DNA of 64,000 bases from JAUIIK01 sp963745675. Lineage in GTDB: Bacteria > Chloroflexota > Chloroflexia > Thermomicrobiales > CFX8. Each line of letters begins with the position of its first letter. Within the stretch, counting starts at the first letter, position 1. Location: contig CAVUYM010000028.1 of assembly GCA_963745675.1 (NCBI GenBank), positions 55,673-119,672 of the forward strand, read 5' to 3'. Of the stretch, positions 44,516 through 54,293 are shown one piece after another. The position numbers and the translations under genes were made by a program. The notes beneath the pieces are model-generated. The model ran no database searches. It had not been told where the DNA came from and saw only the letters and a list, made by a program, of their open reading frames with translations.

Positions 44516-45424
44516 ATGACGGATACATTTGCATCGCTAGCAGTATCTATGCCCGGAGGGATTGAGATCCTTCGACCGTCCGATGTCGCTGGGATCAAAA
44601 TCCCCTGGGATGCACGCTATACCAGAAGCGATATCGAGGAGATCGCGGCTCAGGAACCGCAACTGTCCCTGTGGAACCGGCGCACTGGTGGTTATTTACT
44701 CGGTGGTGAATGGCGTCACCGGCGCGAGATTGCGAATGTGATCGATATTAATGGCCCATCTGTTGCTGTGGAACTGCTCAGGGCCTTCGTCGCCCGGGCG
44801 GCGGAACTCGACTTCAAGTTGGCTATCGTCGCTGAATATGCCGAGCGGAGACGCGAATCGTTTTACGCGGCGGCGGCGTTAGAGCCCATCGAAGACATCG
44901 TTGTCTACGAACTTGGTCGCTTGCCGGCTGATCGAGTCTCTTTTGATCGACACTCAGCGCTAAACGTCGAAGTCGTTGACCTGAGCTGCGCCGATCAGCT
45001 GCATCGTTTGCTAGAAGTTGACCACAGCGCCTTTCCCTGGCTGTGGTGGAACAGCGTCGGAGAATTCGAGAATTATGCAAGTGTGCCGGGCGTCGAGATC
45101 GTCATGATCCGGTCCGATCAGGGCCAGACCATCGGCTACATAGGCACGACGTCGCTGGGATCATGGGGGCACCTGGACCGTATCGCGGTAGCTACCGAGT
45201 TACAGGGCCAGGGTTATGGGCGGCGGCTGTTGGAACTGGCTATAGATCGATTAAAGTCTGCCGGAGCCAAGCGCGTTGCACTCAGCACGCAGTCCAGCAA
45301 TACCGTCAGTCGAGCGCTCTATGAATCGGTAGGCTTTCGACGTTCTCGGGGGCACGACTATAGAATCTACGGTCGCCGCATCGGTGATATGACATATCTA
45401 GAGAATCAGAACCTGGGGATATGA
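44516..45424 (+). CDS. GNAT family N-acetyltransferase
   Basis: The C-terminal half is a clear GNAT domain: HLDRIAVATELQGQGYGRRLL carries the acyl-CoA loop (Q-x2-G-x-G). It is followed by AKRVALSTQSSNTVSRALYESVGF. The N-terminal half (to about residue 150) is a divergent GNAT-like region. Start is unsure: ATG 44516 (302 aa), ATG 44549 or a TTG at 44459. It overlaps aroC by four bases, so the two are coupled. The substrate is unknown. Confidence 0.78.
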   Translation: MTDTFASLAVSMPGGIEILRPSDVAGIKIPWDARYTRSDIEEIAAQEPQLSLWNRRTGGYLLGGEWRHRREIANVIDINGPSVAVELLRAFVARAAELDFKLAIVAEYAERRRESFYAAAALEPIEDIVVYELGRLPADRVSFDRHSALNVEVVDLSCADQLHRLLEVDHSAFPWLWWNSVGEFENYASVPGVEIVMIRSDQGQTIGYIGTTSLGSWGHLDRIAVATELQGQGYGRRLLELAIDRLKSAGAKRVALSTQSSNTVSRALYESVGFRRSRGHDYRIYGRRIGDMTYLENQNLGI

Positions 45425-46512
45425 CGAACACATTTGGCAGGGTCTTTCGGATTACAACCTGGGGCGAATCCCACGGCCCGGCGCTAGGCGTCGTGCTCGA
45501 TGGCTGTCCCGCTGGCGTGCCCCTTAGTAACGAGATCGTTCAGCACGATCTAGATCGTCGACGGGTCGGGCAATCTAAAGTAACCAGTCCGAGGCAAGAA
45601 CGAGATCGTGTAGAAATTCTCTCCGGAGTCTGGGAGGGCAAGACGACCGGCGTCCCGATTTCGATGATTACTTACAACAAAGATGCCGATTCGAGTAAAT
45701 ACGACGCGATTCGAGATCTCTATCGACCCGGCCATGCGGACTACACCTACGACGCGAAATGGGGCATTCGCGACCATCGTGGCGGTGGTCGTTCCAGCGC
45801 TCGCGAAACATGGGGTCGGGTAGCGGCAGCAGCCGTCGCCCGGCAGATGTTGAACACTGTTGGTATCGATGTCTACGCCTACACCGTCCAGATCGGTGAC
45901 GTGCGCTCAGAATCTTTCGATCGCGATGAGATCGAGCGTAACCTCGTGCGTGCAGCTGATCCGATTGCTGCCGAGCAGATGGTTGAGGCAATCGAGCACA
46001 TCAAGACCGTCAATAACAGCCTGGGTGGTACTGTCGAAGTCGTCGCTGATGGAGTTCCTCCGGGCCTCGGCGACCCCATGTACGGGAAACTTGACGCCTT
46101 GCTGGGTTACGCGATGATGAGTATTCACGCCACAAAGGGCGTCGAGATTGGGCGCGGATTCGAATCCGTGACTTCAACCGGCCATGAGAACAACGATTGG
46201 CTATATGCCGATGAAAATGGCCGCATTCGAACTCGCACGAACAACGCTGGCGGGATGCTTGGCGGCATTTCAAACGGCGAGCAAATCGTCGCCAGGGTTG
46301 GAATCAAACCGACGTCTTCGGTCGCGCAGGAGCAGGAGACGGTCGATGTCCACGGCCAGTCCCGAAGCATAGTTGTCGAAGGACGGCATGATCCATGCGT
46401 TGTGCCTCGCGCAGTGCCGGTTGTTGAGGCGATGATGCTGCTCGTGCTGGCCGACGCCTGGCTGATGAATCGGATGAGCCGCGTGTCGTGGGAGGCACCG
46501 TCAGCTTTCTGA
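45421..46512 (+). CDS. aroC: Chorismate synthase
   Basis: AroC converts EPSP to chorismate with reduced FMN. Family signatures are GESHGPALGVVLDGCPAG, the RPGHADYTYDAKWG segment and DHRGGGRSSARETWGRVAAGA-like GGGRSSARETWGRVAAAAVA. It is 363 aa, normal. It ends tail to tail with aroA, the preceding step of the pathway, with a 12-base overlap. Confidence 0.95.
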   Translation: MTNTFGRVFRITTWGESHGPALGVVLDGCPAGVPLSNEIVQHDLDRRRVGQSKVTSPRQERDRVEILSGVWEGKTTGVPISMITYNKDADSSKYDAIRDLYRPGHADYTYDAKWGIRDHRGGGRSSARETWGRVAAAAVARQMLNTVGIDVYAYTVQIGDVRSESFDRDEIERNLVRAADPIAAEQMVEAIEHIKTVNNSLGGTVEVVADGVPPGLGDPMYGKLDALLGYAMMSIHATKGVEIGRGFESVTSTGHENNDWLYADENGRIRTRTNNAGGMLGGISNGEQIVARVGIKPTSSVAQEQETVDVHGQSRSIVVEGRHDPCVVPRAVPVVEAMMLLVLADAWLMNRMSRVSWEAPSAF

Positions 46513-47809
46513 CATCACCAGACCTTCGAGGATGTCCCAGAACTCCGGCAATGTCTTCGATACGCACCCTGGATCATTTATCGAGATTCCGGGGCTCTGC
46601 GTGCCTGTTATCGCGAATGACATCGCCATACGGTGATCGTCGTAGGTATGAATCGCCGCAGGCTGTGGTTTGCCAGGCTGAATCGTCATGCTGTCTGGAC
46701 GTTCTTCAACGCTGATGTTAAGTCGTTCGAGTTCGGCGCACGTTGCTGCCAGGCGATCGGTCTCCTTCAGCCGTATGTGACCAATGTTCGAGATCGTCGT
46801 CGGGCCGGATGCGAATGGCGCTATAGCAGCCAGGGACATTACGGTATCGGAGATTGCGTTCATGTCCCAATCAACGGGCTGAAGCGTCCTGGGGCCGTGA
46901 ACGGTGATCTCGCTTTCGCGCTCTACCTTACATCCCATCGCTTCCAGGACATCCACAAAATGGATATCGCCTTGAGACGAGGTTGGCGGCAATGCCGCCA
47001 CCGTAATCGAACCGCCGGATACCGCCGCCAGCGAAAAGAAATAGCTGGCTGACGAAGCATCGGGTTCGACCCAGTAGTCACGCCCGATGTATTTCTGGCC
47101 CGGCTAGAACACCGATCGAACGATAGTCGTCGTGAGACATTTCTACACCAAATGCGGCCATCGTCGAGGCGGTGAGATCGATGTACGGTTTGGAGACAAG
47201 GTCGCCCTCGATCTCGATGCGAAACTCCCCGCGTGCGGCAGGCAAGATCATCGCCAACGCGGTGAAATACTGGCTGGAGAGATTTCCTGGCATGCGCGCC
47301 CGGCCGGATTCCAGCCCGGTAGACGAAACACGTATCGGTGGACAATCGTCGTCGTTTTCCGCGACGGCTTCAACACCGAGCTGGCGCAGGCCCTCGAGGA
47401 GCGGGCCGATCGGGCGCTTTCGCATCGCTTGAGTGCCGTCGAGACGGAAAGTTCCGCGTCCGACCGCGCAAAGTGCGGTAAGGAAGCGCATCGACGTGCC
47501 TGAGTTCCCGAGAAAGAGTTCCGCTTCCCGTGCGGGAATCTCGCCGCCGAGTCCGGTGATCGTTACCTTGCGGTTTATCCAGTCGGGAACGACATCAAAA
47601 CCAAGCGCTTCAAGTGCTGCGACCATATAACGTGTGTCGTCACTGTCGAGAACGCCGCGTAGAGTGGATCGTCCATCGGCTAGTGCTGCAATGATGAGCG
47701 CCCTGTTGGTGATGCTTTTTGACCCAGGTAGTTCAACGCGGCCGTTGACCGGACCTTTCGCTACCGGGACGGGGTAGGGGTCGGGAAGAGTTCGGAGACG
47801 TTCGATCAT
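46501..47809 (-). CDS. aroA: 3-phosphoshikimate 1-carboxyvinyltransferase (frameshifted)
   Basis: AroA makes EPSP from shikimate 3-phosphate and PEP. The N-terminal half has LPGSKSITNRALIIAALADG and FLGNSGTSMRFLTAL. The C-terminal half has GHIRLKETDRLAATCAEL and HTYDDHRMAMSFA. The first frame stops at 47078 after VLAGPEIHRA; shifting by one gives QKYIGRDYWVEPDASSASYF, the expected continuation. The break lies near 47095 beside GCCGGGCC. The full span gives about 436 aa. ATG 47809 overlaps the cupin stop by four bases. Confidence 0.9.
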
Positions 47810-48264
47810 GTGAACGCAATCTCCCAATCGTAAGGAATCGAAGGATCGTCGTAGGGCGTCCGCAGCTCGTCCGGGTCCGCCGGATCATACGGCTCGGTCG
47901 GGAAGTTCACGAGGATGCATGGTGTCAGGCCGATGTTCTTGAAGCCGTGCAGGACGCCGCGCGGAATCTTGACGACGATGCGGTTCTCATCGCCGATGAA
48001 AAACTCATTTATTTCACCATAGGTCGGCGAACCTTCTCGGCGATCATACAGCGGTACCTTGATCATTCCGGAAACGCAAGTGAAGTAGTCGATTTGTTTC
48101 CGGTGATAGTGCCAACCCCGAATGACGCCGGGGTACGAGATCGAGAAATAACATTGACCAAATCCCTCGAAGATCTCATCATCGCGCCTCAAAATCTCGG
48201 TCAATGAACCACGCTCGTCGGCGAAGGTCCGCAACTTTTTTACTTCAACACCCTCGATCATCAA
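47806..48264 (-). CDS. RmlC-like cupin (dTDP-sugar 3,5-epimerase family)
   Basis: It is a 152-residue single cupin of the dTDP-4-dehydrorhamnose 3,5-epimerase superfamily. Key segments are FADERGSLTEILRRDDEIF, VIRGWHYHRKQIDYFTCVSG and IPRGVLHGFKNIG. It is shorter than classical RmlC (about 180 aa), so it may be a related sugar isomerase or epimerase. rmlB lies 5 kb away. It overlaps its neighbours by four bases on both sides. Confidence 0.78.
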   Translation of the reverse strand: MMIEGVEVKKLRTFADERGSLTEILRRDDEIFEGFGQCYFSISYPGVIRGWHYHRKQIDYFTCVSGMIKVPLYDRREGSPTYGEINEFFIGDENRIVVKIPRGVLHGFKNIGLTPCILVNFPTEPYDPADPDELRTPYDDPSIPYDWEIAFT

Positions 48265-49049
48265 GTACTCCCCGTTTCGACGCCAGTGCGCGGCGTCGCA
48301 AGTGCCAATATCCGCTCCGAATCCGACGCGAATGGTTCCAAATCATAGTTGCCGAAAAGCGACACCAGATCCCAGCCGGTGCGGCTCAGCAAGTGCTCAA
48401 GCTCGTACAGATGGACATAACGAGTCGAATAGTGGTCCACAAGGCGACGTACCGTGCCCTCTGGACTGGTTACGTCAAAGTAGACCGTCGTCTGAATCAG
48501 TTGTGTCGCGAGGTCATGCGTCCGCGCTACCCATTTGTCGAGCCGATCGCCGTTGTCGAACTGATGTTGAAACTCAAGCGTCAGCTGTCCATTAAGTGAG
48601 CTAATGAAGACCGGGTCAGGTACGAACAAGTCGAGCAGCATGATCCCGCCCGATGCGGTCACGCGCCGAACGCTTTCGAGCGTTTCGATCTGGGACCTCA
48701 CATCGGGCAGGTGCAGAAAGGTGTTGATTGCGGAGAGGATGAAATTGAATGGTCCGTGGGGAAGGCTCGGCTCGGCGTTGCAAACGCGCATGTCCCGTTG
48801 CACGAGGGTGACGTCATCTTGAATGCGATTGCGGGCGATATCCAGCATTGCGTTCGACGTGTCGATCCCGACGATCGGGTACTCGATGTCGATAAAAGCC
48901 TCCAGCACCCGGCCAGTTCCGCAACCCAATTCCAGAATCGAGCCACGCGCTCGTTCGGCGAATTGGCGATACATGTCGAGGTCGGCGTCGAAGACGCTGT
49001 ACTCGAGGTCGTAGAATTGCGACAGGACCGCGTATTCGTTTTGTTCCAT
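48261..49049 (-). CDS. Class I SAM-dependent methyltransferase
   Basis: The SAM motif ILELGCGTGRVLEAF lies near residue 40. It is followed by VGIDTSNAMLDIARNR, then PFNFILSAINTFLHL and a C-terminal beta domain (TLEFQHQF, TTVYFDVTSPEG). ATG 49049 gives 262 aa and avoids overlap with the divergent smpB; the open frame runs to 49199. The substrate is unknown. The small-molecule type with a C-terminal barrel is similar to glycine/sarcosine-type enzymes. Confidence 0.8.
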   Translation of the reverse strand: MEQNEYAVLSQFYDLEYSVFDADLDMYRQFAERARGSILELGCGTGRVLEAFIDIEYPIVGIDTSNAMLDIARNRIQDDVTLVQRDMRVCNAEPSLPHGPFNFILSAINTFLHLPDVRSQIETLESVRRVTASGGIMLLDLFVPDPVFISSLNGQLTLEFQHQFDNGDRLDKWVARTHDLATQLIQTTVYFDVTSPEGTVRRLVDHYSTRYVHLYELEHLLSRTGWDLVSLFGNYDLEPFASDSERILALATPRTGVETGST

Positions 49050-49134
49050 ATCCCGAATGCCGTTCATATTGAGATTGTACGCGCCGTCAGGATCAGAAGC
49101 AGTTCCCAGCGGCCCAAAGTCAAGCAGGTTACAC

Positions 49135-49629
49135 ATGAGTGTCAAGAATCGAACAACTAGCTCACGATCGGATGACGGGCGTAAGGTCGTTACAACCAAT
49201 CGCCGTGCGCGCTACGACTATCAGATCGACGAAGTCATTGAAACCGGTATCGCGTTGACGGGAACGGAGATCAAGTCGGTACGCGATGGGCGGGTAAATC
49301 TCCAGGAGGCATACGCCGTCATCGAGAATGACGAAGTGTGGTTGGTTGGGATGCATGTCTCGCCGTTCGAGCAAGCGAGCGAACTTTTCAATCACGATCC
49401 GACACGCCCACGCAAGCTGTTGCTGCACCGGCGGCAGATCGACTATCTGCGGCGTCAGTTACTGCAAAAGGGCTATACGCTGGTGCCTTTGCGAGTCGCT
49501 CTGAAGCGCGGTTGGGCCAAGGTTGATATCGGGCTGGCCAAAGGCAAGCGGGAGTACGACAAGCGCCAGTCGATCGCTGAACGTGACTCGAAGCGCCGGA
49601 TAGACAGAGCGTTGCGGGGTCGCGACTAA
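49135..49629 (+). CDS. smpB: SsrA-binding protein SmpB
   Basis: SmpB binds the tRNA-like end of tmRNA and brings it to stalled ribosomes. Signatures are NRRARYDYQIDEVIETGIALTGTEIKSVR, HEPKRPRKLLLH-like HDPTRPRKLLLHRRQI and the basic tail KGKREYDKRQSIAERD. ATG 49135 follows AAGCAGG and gives 164 aa. The tmRNA gene starts 23 bases downstream. Confidence 0.95.
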   Translation: MSVKNRTTSSRSDDGRKVVTTNRRARYDYQIDEVIETGIALTGTEIKSVRDGRVNLQEAYAVIENDEVWLVGMHVSPFEQASELFNHDPTRPRKLLLHRRQIDYLRRQLLQKGYTLVPLRVALKRGWAKVDIGLAKGKREYDKRQSIAERDSKRRIDRALRGRD

Positions 49630-49640
49630 GTTGATATAAT
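49612..49640 (+). promoter_or_regulatory. ssrA: Promoter of ssrA inside the end of smpB
   Basis: TTGCGG (49612-49617) and a perfect TATAAT (49635-49640) are 17 bases apart. The -35 lies within the last codons of smpB. The predicted start, about 49647, is a few bases before the mature 5' end of tmRNA. Confidence 0.75.
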
Positions 49641-49652
49641 AGGGTGTTCTAC

Positions 49653-50010
49653 GGGGATGCCTGGATTCGACAGGGCCGTAGGTTTGTAGATTGCAGGTCG
49701 AGGTCGCCCCAGGACTCGTAAAAAGGGGCAAAAATCATACACGGCGAAACTGAACTCGCCCTCGCTGCTTAGCTTAGGCTAAGCGCGCGTTCGCCCGGTC
49801 CGATTCCTGGCAGGACCGGTGTCGAGCGACGCAAAGCCGGGATGCTATGGTCCGAACGTTTGCGTAAGACCATCTAAGCAATACGCAAACAGGTCTCGGT
49901 GAGACGGTGTCGGTGCCGGCTACTGAGATGACGTAAATCATCGACTAAGCCTGTAGGATATCTGCTGCTGAACGTTCTGGACGGGGGTTCGATTCCCCCC
50001 ATCTCCACCA
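49653..50010 (+). ncRNA. ssrA: Transfer-messenger RNA (tmRNA)
   Basis: This is one-piece tmRNA of 358 bases. The 5' end GGGGATGCCTGGATTCGACAG and the 3' end with GGTTCGATTCCCCCCATCTCCACCA form the tRNA-Ala-like domain, with CCA encoded. The tag frame resumes at GCA 49728 and reads AKIIHGETELALAA, then TAG at 49770-49772. The tag ends in ALAA, the usual ClpXP/FtsH degron. GC-rich pseudoknot-like repeats follow the tag frame. It is transcribed from its own promoter and ends in a nearby terminator. Confidence 0.95.
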
Positions 50011-50013
50011 AAG

Positions 50014-50041
50014 GCGCTCGTTTTCGGACGGGCGCTTTTTT
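50014..50041 (+). terminator. ssrA: Intrinsic terminator of ssrA
   Basis: GCGCTCGT (50014-50021) pairs with ACGGGCGC (50028-50035) through eight pairs with one U-G, around TTTCGG. It runs into TTTTTT. Confidence 0.85.
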
Positions 50042-50100
50042 GTGCTCCATCGACAATGAAGCTACTGCTCGCATGCGAGGTGCTGGGTCCTAACTCGTTG

Positions 50101-51051
50101 TCAGTGCTGCCGCCCAAAATCGAAAGTAATTTCGACTGATCGATGCTCCCACCCGTAACGATCGCCACTGTTTTGCCGCGATCGCCAGGATCAGCTTGCA
50201 TCGCCGCTGCCACGCTCAGCGCGCCAGCCCCTTCGGCGATGATCTTGTTCCCGAATGCCAGCATCCGAATTGTTGCGAATACTGCTTCTTCGGATATCAG
50301 TACGCAATCATCGGCCAGGTCTCGCAGCAGCGGGAACATCTCGTCAGTCATGTAGGGGACGGCGACGCCATCGCAGAACGTATTGCAGTCGACCGCGACT
50401 GCCTTCCCTGCTGCCAGACTGGCCGACAGTGCCGGGCAACCCTCTGGTTCGACGGCGATGATCTTCACATCGGGCTTTAGCGCCCTCAACGCGAGCGCCA
50501 CACCGGAGAAGAATCCGCCGCCTCCGACCGGAATGAAGACCGTTTCGACGATCTGGCATGTCTTCGATGATCTCGAAGCCCGCTGAACCATGACCGATCA
50601 GGACATCACGATTCGTCCAGGGATGAACGAAAGCGTAGTCCTGACCTTCCCAACCGCTACTTCGCATGTAACCAAAGAGTTCGTCGGTCGACACGAAAAC
50701 CGGTTCGCCGCCGTATTTTCGGACAGCGTCAGCTTTGGATTGAGGCGCGCCGTGCGGCATCATGCTGCGCGCCTCGACGCCAAAGTAGCGCCCACACCAG
50801 GCGAGCGCCTGAGCGGTGTTCCCCGCACTCGTCGTGAAGAGGCCGCGTGCGCGCTCGGATTCGTCCATCCTGGCGACGGCGTTGAAAATGCCTCGGATCT
50901 TGAAGGAGTTGATTGGCTGCATCGTCTCGAGCTTGAGGAATACATCGGAGACGCCTGACGATTCATGCAGCTCAACAAGTGGAGTGCGAACGGCAACGCC
51001 CTGAATGCGCCGGCGCGCTTCCTGAAATTCTTCGATCGTCGGCGTCTCCAT
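50101..51051 (-). CDS. Threonine dehydratase/serine racemase-family PLP enzyme (frameshifted)
   Basis: It is a fold-type II PLP enzyme that deaminates threonine or serine or racemises serine. The PLP lysine is in PINSFKIRG, the substrate loop is TTSAGNTAQALAW (the family has SxGNHGQ), and the glycine-rich phosphate loop is IPVGGGGFFSG. The first frame fails near 50555, and the next frame carries VETVFIPVGGGG to IVTGGSIDQSKLLSIL. That frame has no sensible end: it continues through the ssrA terminator into tmRNA. I therefore place the stop at TGA 50101-50103, reached by one more shift. It has no ACT domain. Confidence 0.75.
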
Positions 51052-51087
51052 GGTGTCTTCCTAATCGCTTCGTTGTTGACAGCTTGC

Positions 51088-51568
51088 CTAGTCGCCGGCA
51101 GCGGCGAGGCTCATGCTCGCTTCTTCAAGCGCTTGCTCAATTGTCGCAAAGTCCTCGTCATCAACCGGTCGAATGTTGCCCTGGAAGGCAAGCGTCCAGT
51201 TGGCCTCCGGCCACTTTGAAACGTGCTTGAGCTGCCGGGCAACCGGTTCCGCGTCTATGAAGTCTTCCTCGTCCAGCACGATGTCTGCTTTGATGTTGAA
51301 GCGGTAGGGATAATCCTCATCGTCCAAGTTTCTTCTTGTTGCTCTTCCAGATCGGAGTATGATCCTCGAAGTATTCGGATGTGACCGTAGCCGTCGCGCC
51401 AAACGCCTTGATACCTGTGATGTACCAGGTGATGCGGTCGCCGGGTCGAATTTGCTCCGCAGTCTTGCGGCGTCGGGATTTGACCCCCTGGACGGTGAAA
51501 TTGTGTTCCCGCGTGCTGCGGAAATTATCGAGCGATCCGGTTATGATCCAGTTGGTCTTGTCAGGCAC
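51088..51568 (-). CDS. EVE-domain protein (frameshifted)
   Basis: EVE domains are PUA-like folds that bind modified bases in nucleic acids. The first piece (51568-51317) has TNWIITGSLDNF, GDRITWYITGIKAFGATATVTSEYF. The second (51402-51088) has DEDYPYRFNIKADIVLDEEDFI. Removing one T in CTTGGAC near 51330 joins KKKL to DDEDYPYR exactly as expected. The restored protein is about 160 aa. It precedes the dehydratase-like gene on the same strand and diverges from glcD. Confidence 0.75.
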
Positions 51569-51651
51569 TTGCGATCCTTTCAGTATGTACGTACGTGCTT
51601 ATATAGTATGCCAGCTATCGTGCTAATTCTTCACCCGGGATGGAAACGACG

Positions 51652-53088
51652 ATGTCTATTGCGTTGGATACGAATACGAAGGTAGTCGATCAACTCCGAG
51701 GAAGTGCTCGGTGCGGAGTTCGTAATAACCGACCGCGCTGGCCTTGGCGTCTATGAACTTGACGCATCAGACGAAGCGATCACCGGCATCCACCGCCCGC
51801 TTGCGGCCGTGCTTCCAGAGTCGACCGAGCAGGTGTCGCAGATTGCCCGGATTGCCGGCGAGCACGATCTACCGATCCTGGCACGCGGATCGGGTACGGG
51901 GCTGGCAGGAGGCGCGATCGCGACTCGCGGCGGGATTCTCATTGTGATGACACGGATGAATCGCGTCGAGGAAGTCAATCTCGATCGATCGATACGCTGT
52001 CGTCCAGCCGGGCGTCGTCAACCTCGATCTTTCAACGCATCTTGCCCCGCATGGCTTCTATTACGCCCCAGACCCTTCGAGCCAGCGCGCCTGCTCAATT
52101 GGCGGGAATCTCGCCAACAACTCCGGTGGGCCGCACTGCTTGAAATACGGCGTCACAAACAACCACGTCCTCGGAGTCGAGATCGTATTGCCAGGCGGCG
52201 ATGTCTGCTGGTTTGGTGGGCCATCTGCCGAGAATACCGGACATGACCTCACCGGCCTCATCGTTGGCTCTGAATGCACGCTGGGCGTCATCACGAAGGC
52301 AATGGTGCGGATACTCCCACTTCCGGAGGAGAAGGGCGTCCTGCTGGCGACCTTCGAATCTATCGAGACTGCCTCACGAGCAGTCTCGGCGACGATAGCC
52401 GACGGAATATCTGCCATCGGCGCTGGAAATGATGGACAAGGTGACCATCTCGGCGATCGAAGCTGGTATCGGAGCTGGTTATCCCAGAGATGCCGAAGCC
52501 GTTCTGCTCGTGGAGCTGGATGGGCCGTCACTAAACGTTGCCGATGAACGCGAGCGGGTAGCGGAGATTCTGACCGAATATGGCGCAATAACCGTCAACG
52601 TCGCCCGTACTCAGGAAGAAGCGGACCTGCTCTGGTGGGGTCGCAAGGCTGCCTTCGGCACGATGGGCCGTCTGGCTCCGAACTATCACTTGACCGACAC
52701 TGTCGTTCCGAGATCGAAACTGCCTGAAGCGATGCAGCGCGTCGCTGAAGTGGGGCGTGATTACAATCTCATCATCGCCAATGTCTTCCACGCCGGGGAC
52801 GGGAACCTGCACCCGCTCATATTATTCGATCGTCGCGAAGCCGGGATCATGGATCGAGTGCTGGAAGCGAGCAAAGTGCTGATGCAGCATTGCATCGACC
52901 TGGGTGGAGCCGTTAGTGGGGAGCACGGCATCGGGATTGAAAAGAATGACGCCTTGAGGCTTACCTACTCGGATGCCGATTTCGGAGAGATGGCGAAGGC
53001 GAAGCGAGCCTTTGATCCGCGCTATCTGTCGAACCCCGGCAAGGTGTTCCCGAGCACCTTTGACCCCTATGGAGTTGTGCGTGGCTGA
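51652..53088 (+). CDS. glcD: Glycolate oxidase subunit GlcD, FAD-linked (frameshifted)
   Basis: GlcD is the catalytic FAD subunit that oxidises glycolate (or D-lactate) to glyoxylate. The FAD-binding segment is LPILARGSGTGLAGGAI. GGNLANNSGGPHCLKYGVT and the C-terminal FHAGDGNLHP and GEHGIGIEK follow. ATG 51652 starts the restored frame. Breaks occur near 51694, 51985 (in a GATCGATCGATA run) and 52425. The intact C-terminal piece is 52429-53088. Total length of about 478 aa is normal. It overlaps glcE. Confidence 0.85.
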
Positions 53089-54270
53089 GTTTCATTCTGG
53101 CCACTCAGGAGACGACGTGATTCGGCCCGGTAGCGCATCTGGAATTGTCCGATATCGTCCGCGAATCGGCTCAGAAATGCGGCAATCGCTCCAGATCCGA
53201 GCGGGCAGGACGCACGAGAGTTTCTCAAATGTGGGATCCGGACTCCCGATTCGACGCTCGATTTGACGGGACTCGACTCGCGTCATCGAATACTCGCCGG
53301 TTGATCTCACTGCTGGCGGTCGAGGCGGGTGTTCGAATCGGAACGATCGATAGTTTGCTCGCCGAACATAGCCAGAGACTGGCGCTCGATATGCCGAATC
53401 GGGATATCGGCGACCATCGGGGGAACGTTTGCCACAGGGTCTGTCCGGACCTCGCAGACTGCGTTACGGATCACTCAAGGACGCAATCATCGGCGCCGAG
53501 ATCGTCAATGCTCGCGGTGAGATCACGAAAACCGGCGGCATGGTCGTTAAGAATGTCAGTGGTTACGAAGTAGCCAGACTTCATTATGGTGCGCATGGAG
53601 CATTCGGCGTCGTGTCACGCCTGAATCTGAAAGTTTTGCCGTCGGTCGAGTCCCGTATGGAGGTCGTCCTTGCCTATCCTGGCGCTGATGATGCGCATAG
53701 CAATTGGGTCGCAAGGCGCTCGTGTCCCGGCTTGACGCCGCAGCAGTGTATATCCGCAAGTCTCACCAGGGCAATTGGGATCTTCACGTGCAATTCGAAG
53801 GTTCGGAGAGCTTCACTAGCGCCCAAGCGGAACGCGCCGCGGACCGATTACCTACGGATCTGGCGCCTGTGTCGTCTGAAATGGTGCGATTAGGGGAGCT
53901 TCGACGCCTGCGTTCGATGTTGTTGCGGACCTTTGCAACGTCCGATGCAGTAGTTGTCGCGATTGTCCATCCCTGCTTCCAAACAATTGCCGATCCTGCA
54001 AGGCTTGGGGAAATCGATGGCATCGATATTCTTGCCGATCTGGGTTCCGGTCTCGTCTATGTGCGGGGCGATGGGTCGATGGCGCTGCACGCACGACTTT
54101 CCGATCTGGGTATTCCGGTAGCGTTCCTGGCACTACCGGAGAGTCAGAAGCGCGATTTAGATGTCTTCGGCGCAATGGACCAGAATGCCGCGGACATAGT
54201 CCGGCGTTTGAAGGATGAATTCGATCCCGAGCGAATGTTCAACCCGGGCCGGTTCGTATCGTTTCTGTAG
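53081..54270 (+). CDS. glcE: Glycolate oxidase subunit GlcE (frameshifted)
   Basis: GlcE is a second FAD-domain subunit of the glycolate oxidase complex. Recognisable pieces are HRILAGDLTAGVEAGV-like sequence near 53300, then GLSGPRRLRYGSLKDAIIGA and GMVVKNVSGYEVARLHYGAHG (from about 53435). The C-terminal piece 53704-54270 ends DEFDPERMFNPGRF. At least four breaks interrupt it (near 53145, 53230, 53320-53430 and 53710). Its GTG start overlaps the glcD stop by eight bases. The full span gives the usual length of about 395 aa. Confidence 0.75.
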
Positions 54271-54293
54271 TGAATTGACGATGAGGGTATCCA

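Noticed and set aside
49938..50074. Open frame on the reverse strand across the tmRNA 3' end
   Set aside because: It is antisense to tmRNA and arises from the frameshifted dehydratase; no coding signal.
51575..51610. Self-complementary GTACGTAC run and AT-rich stretch between EVE and glcD
   Set aside because: Possible promoter region, but no hexamer pair with acceptable spacing could be chosen.
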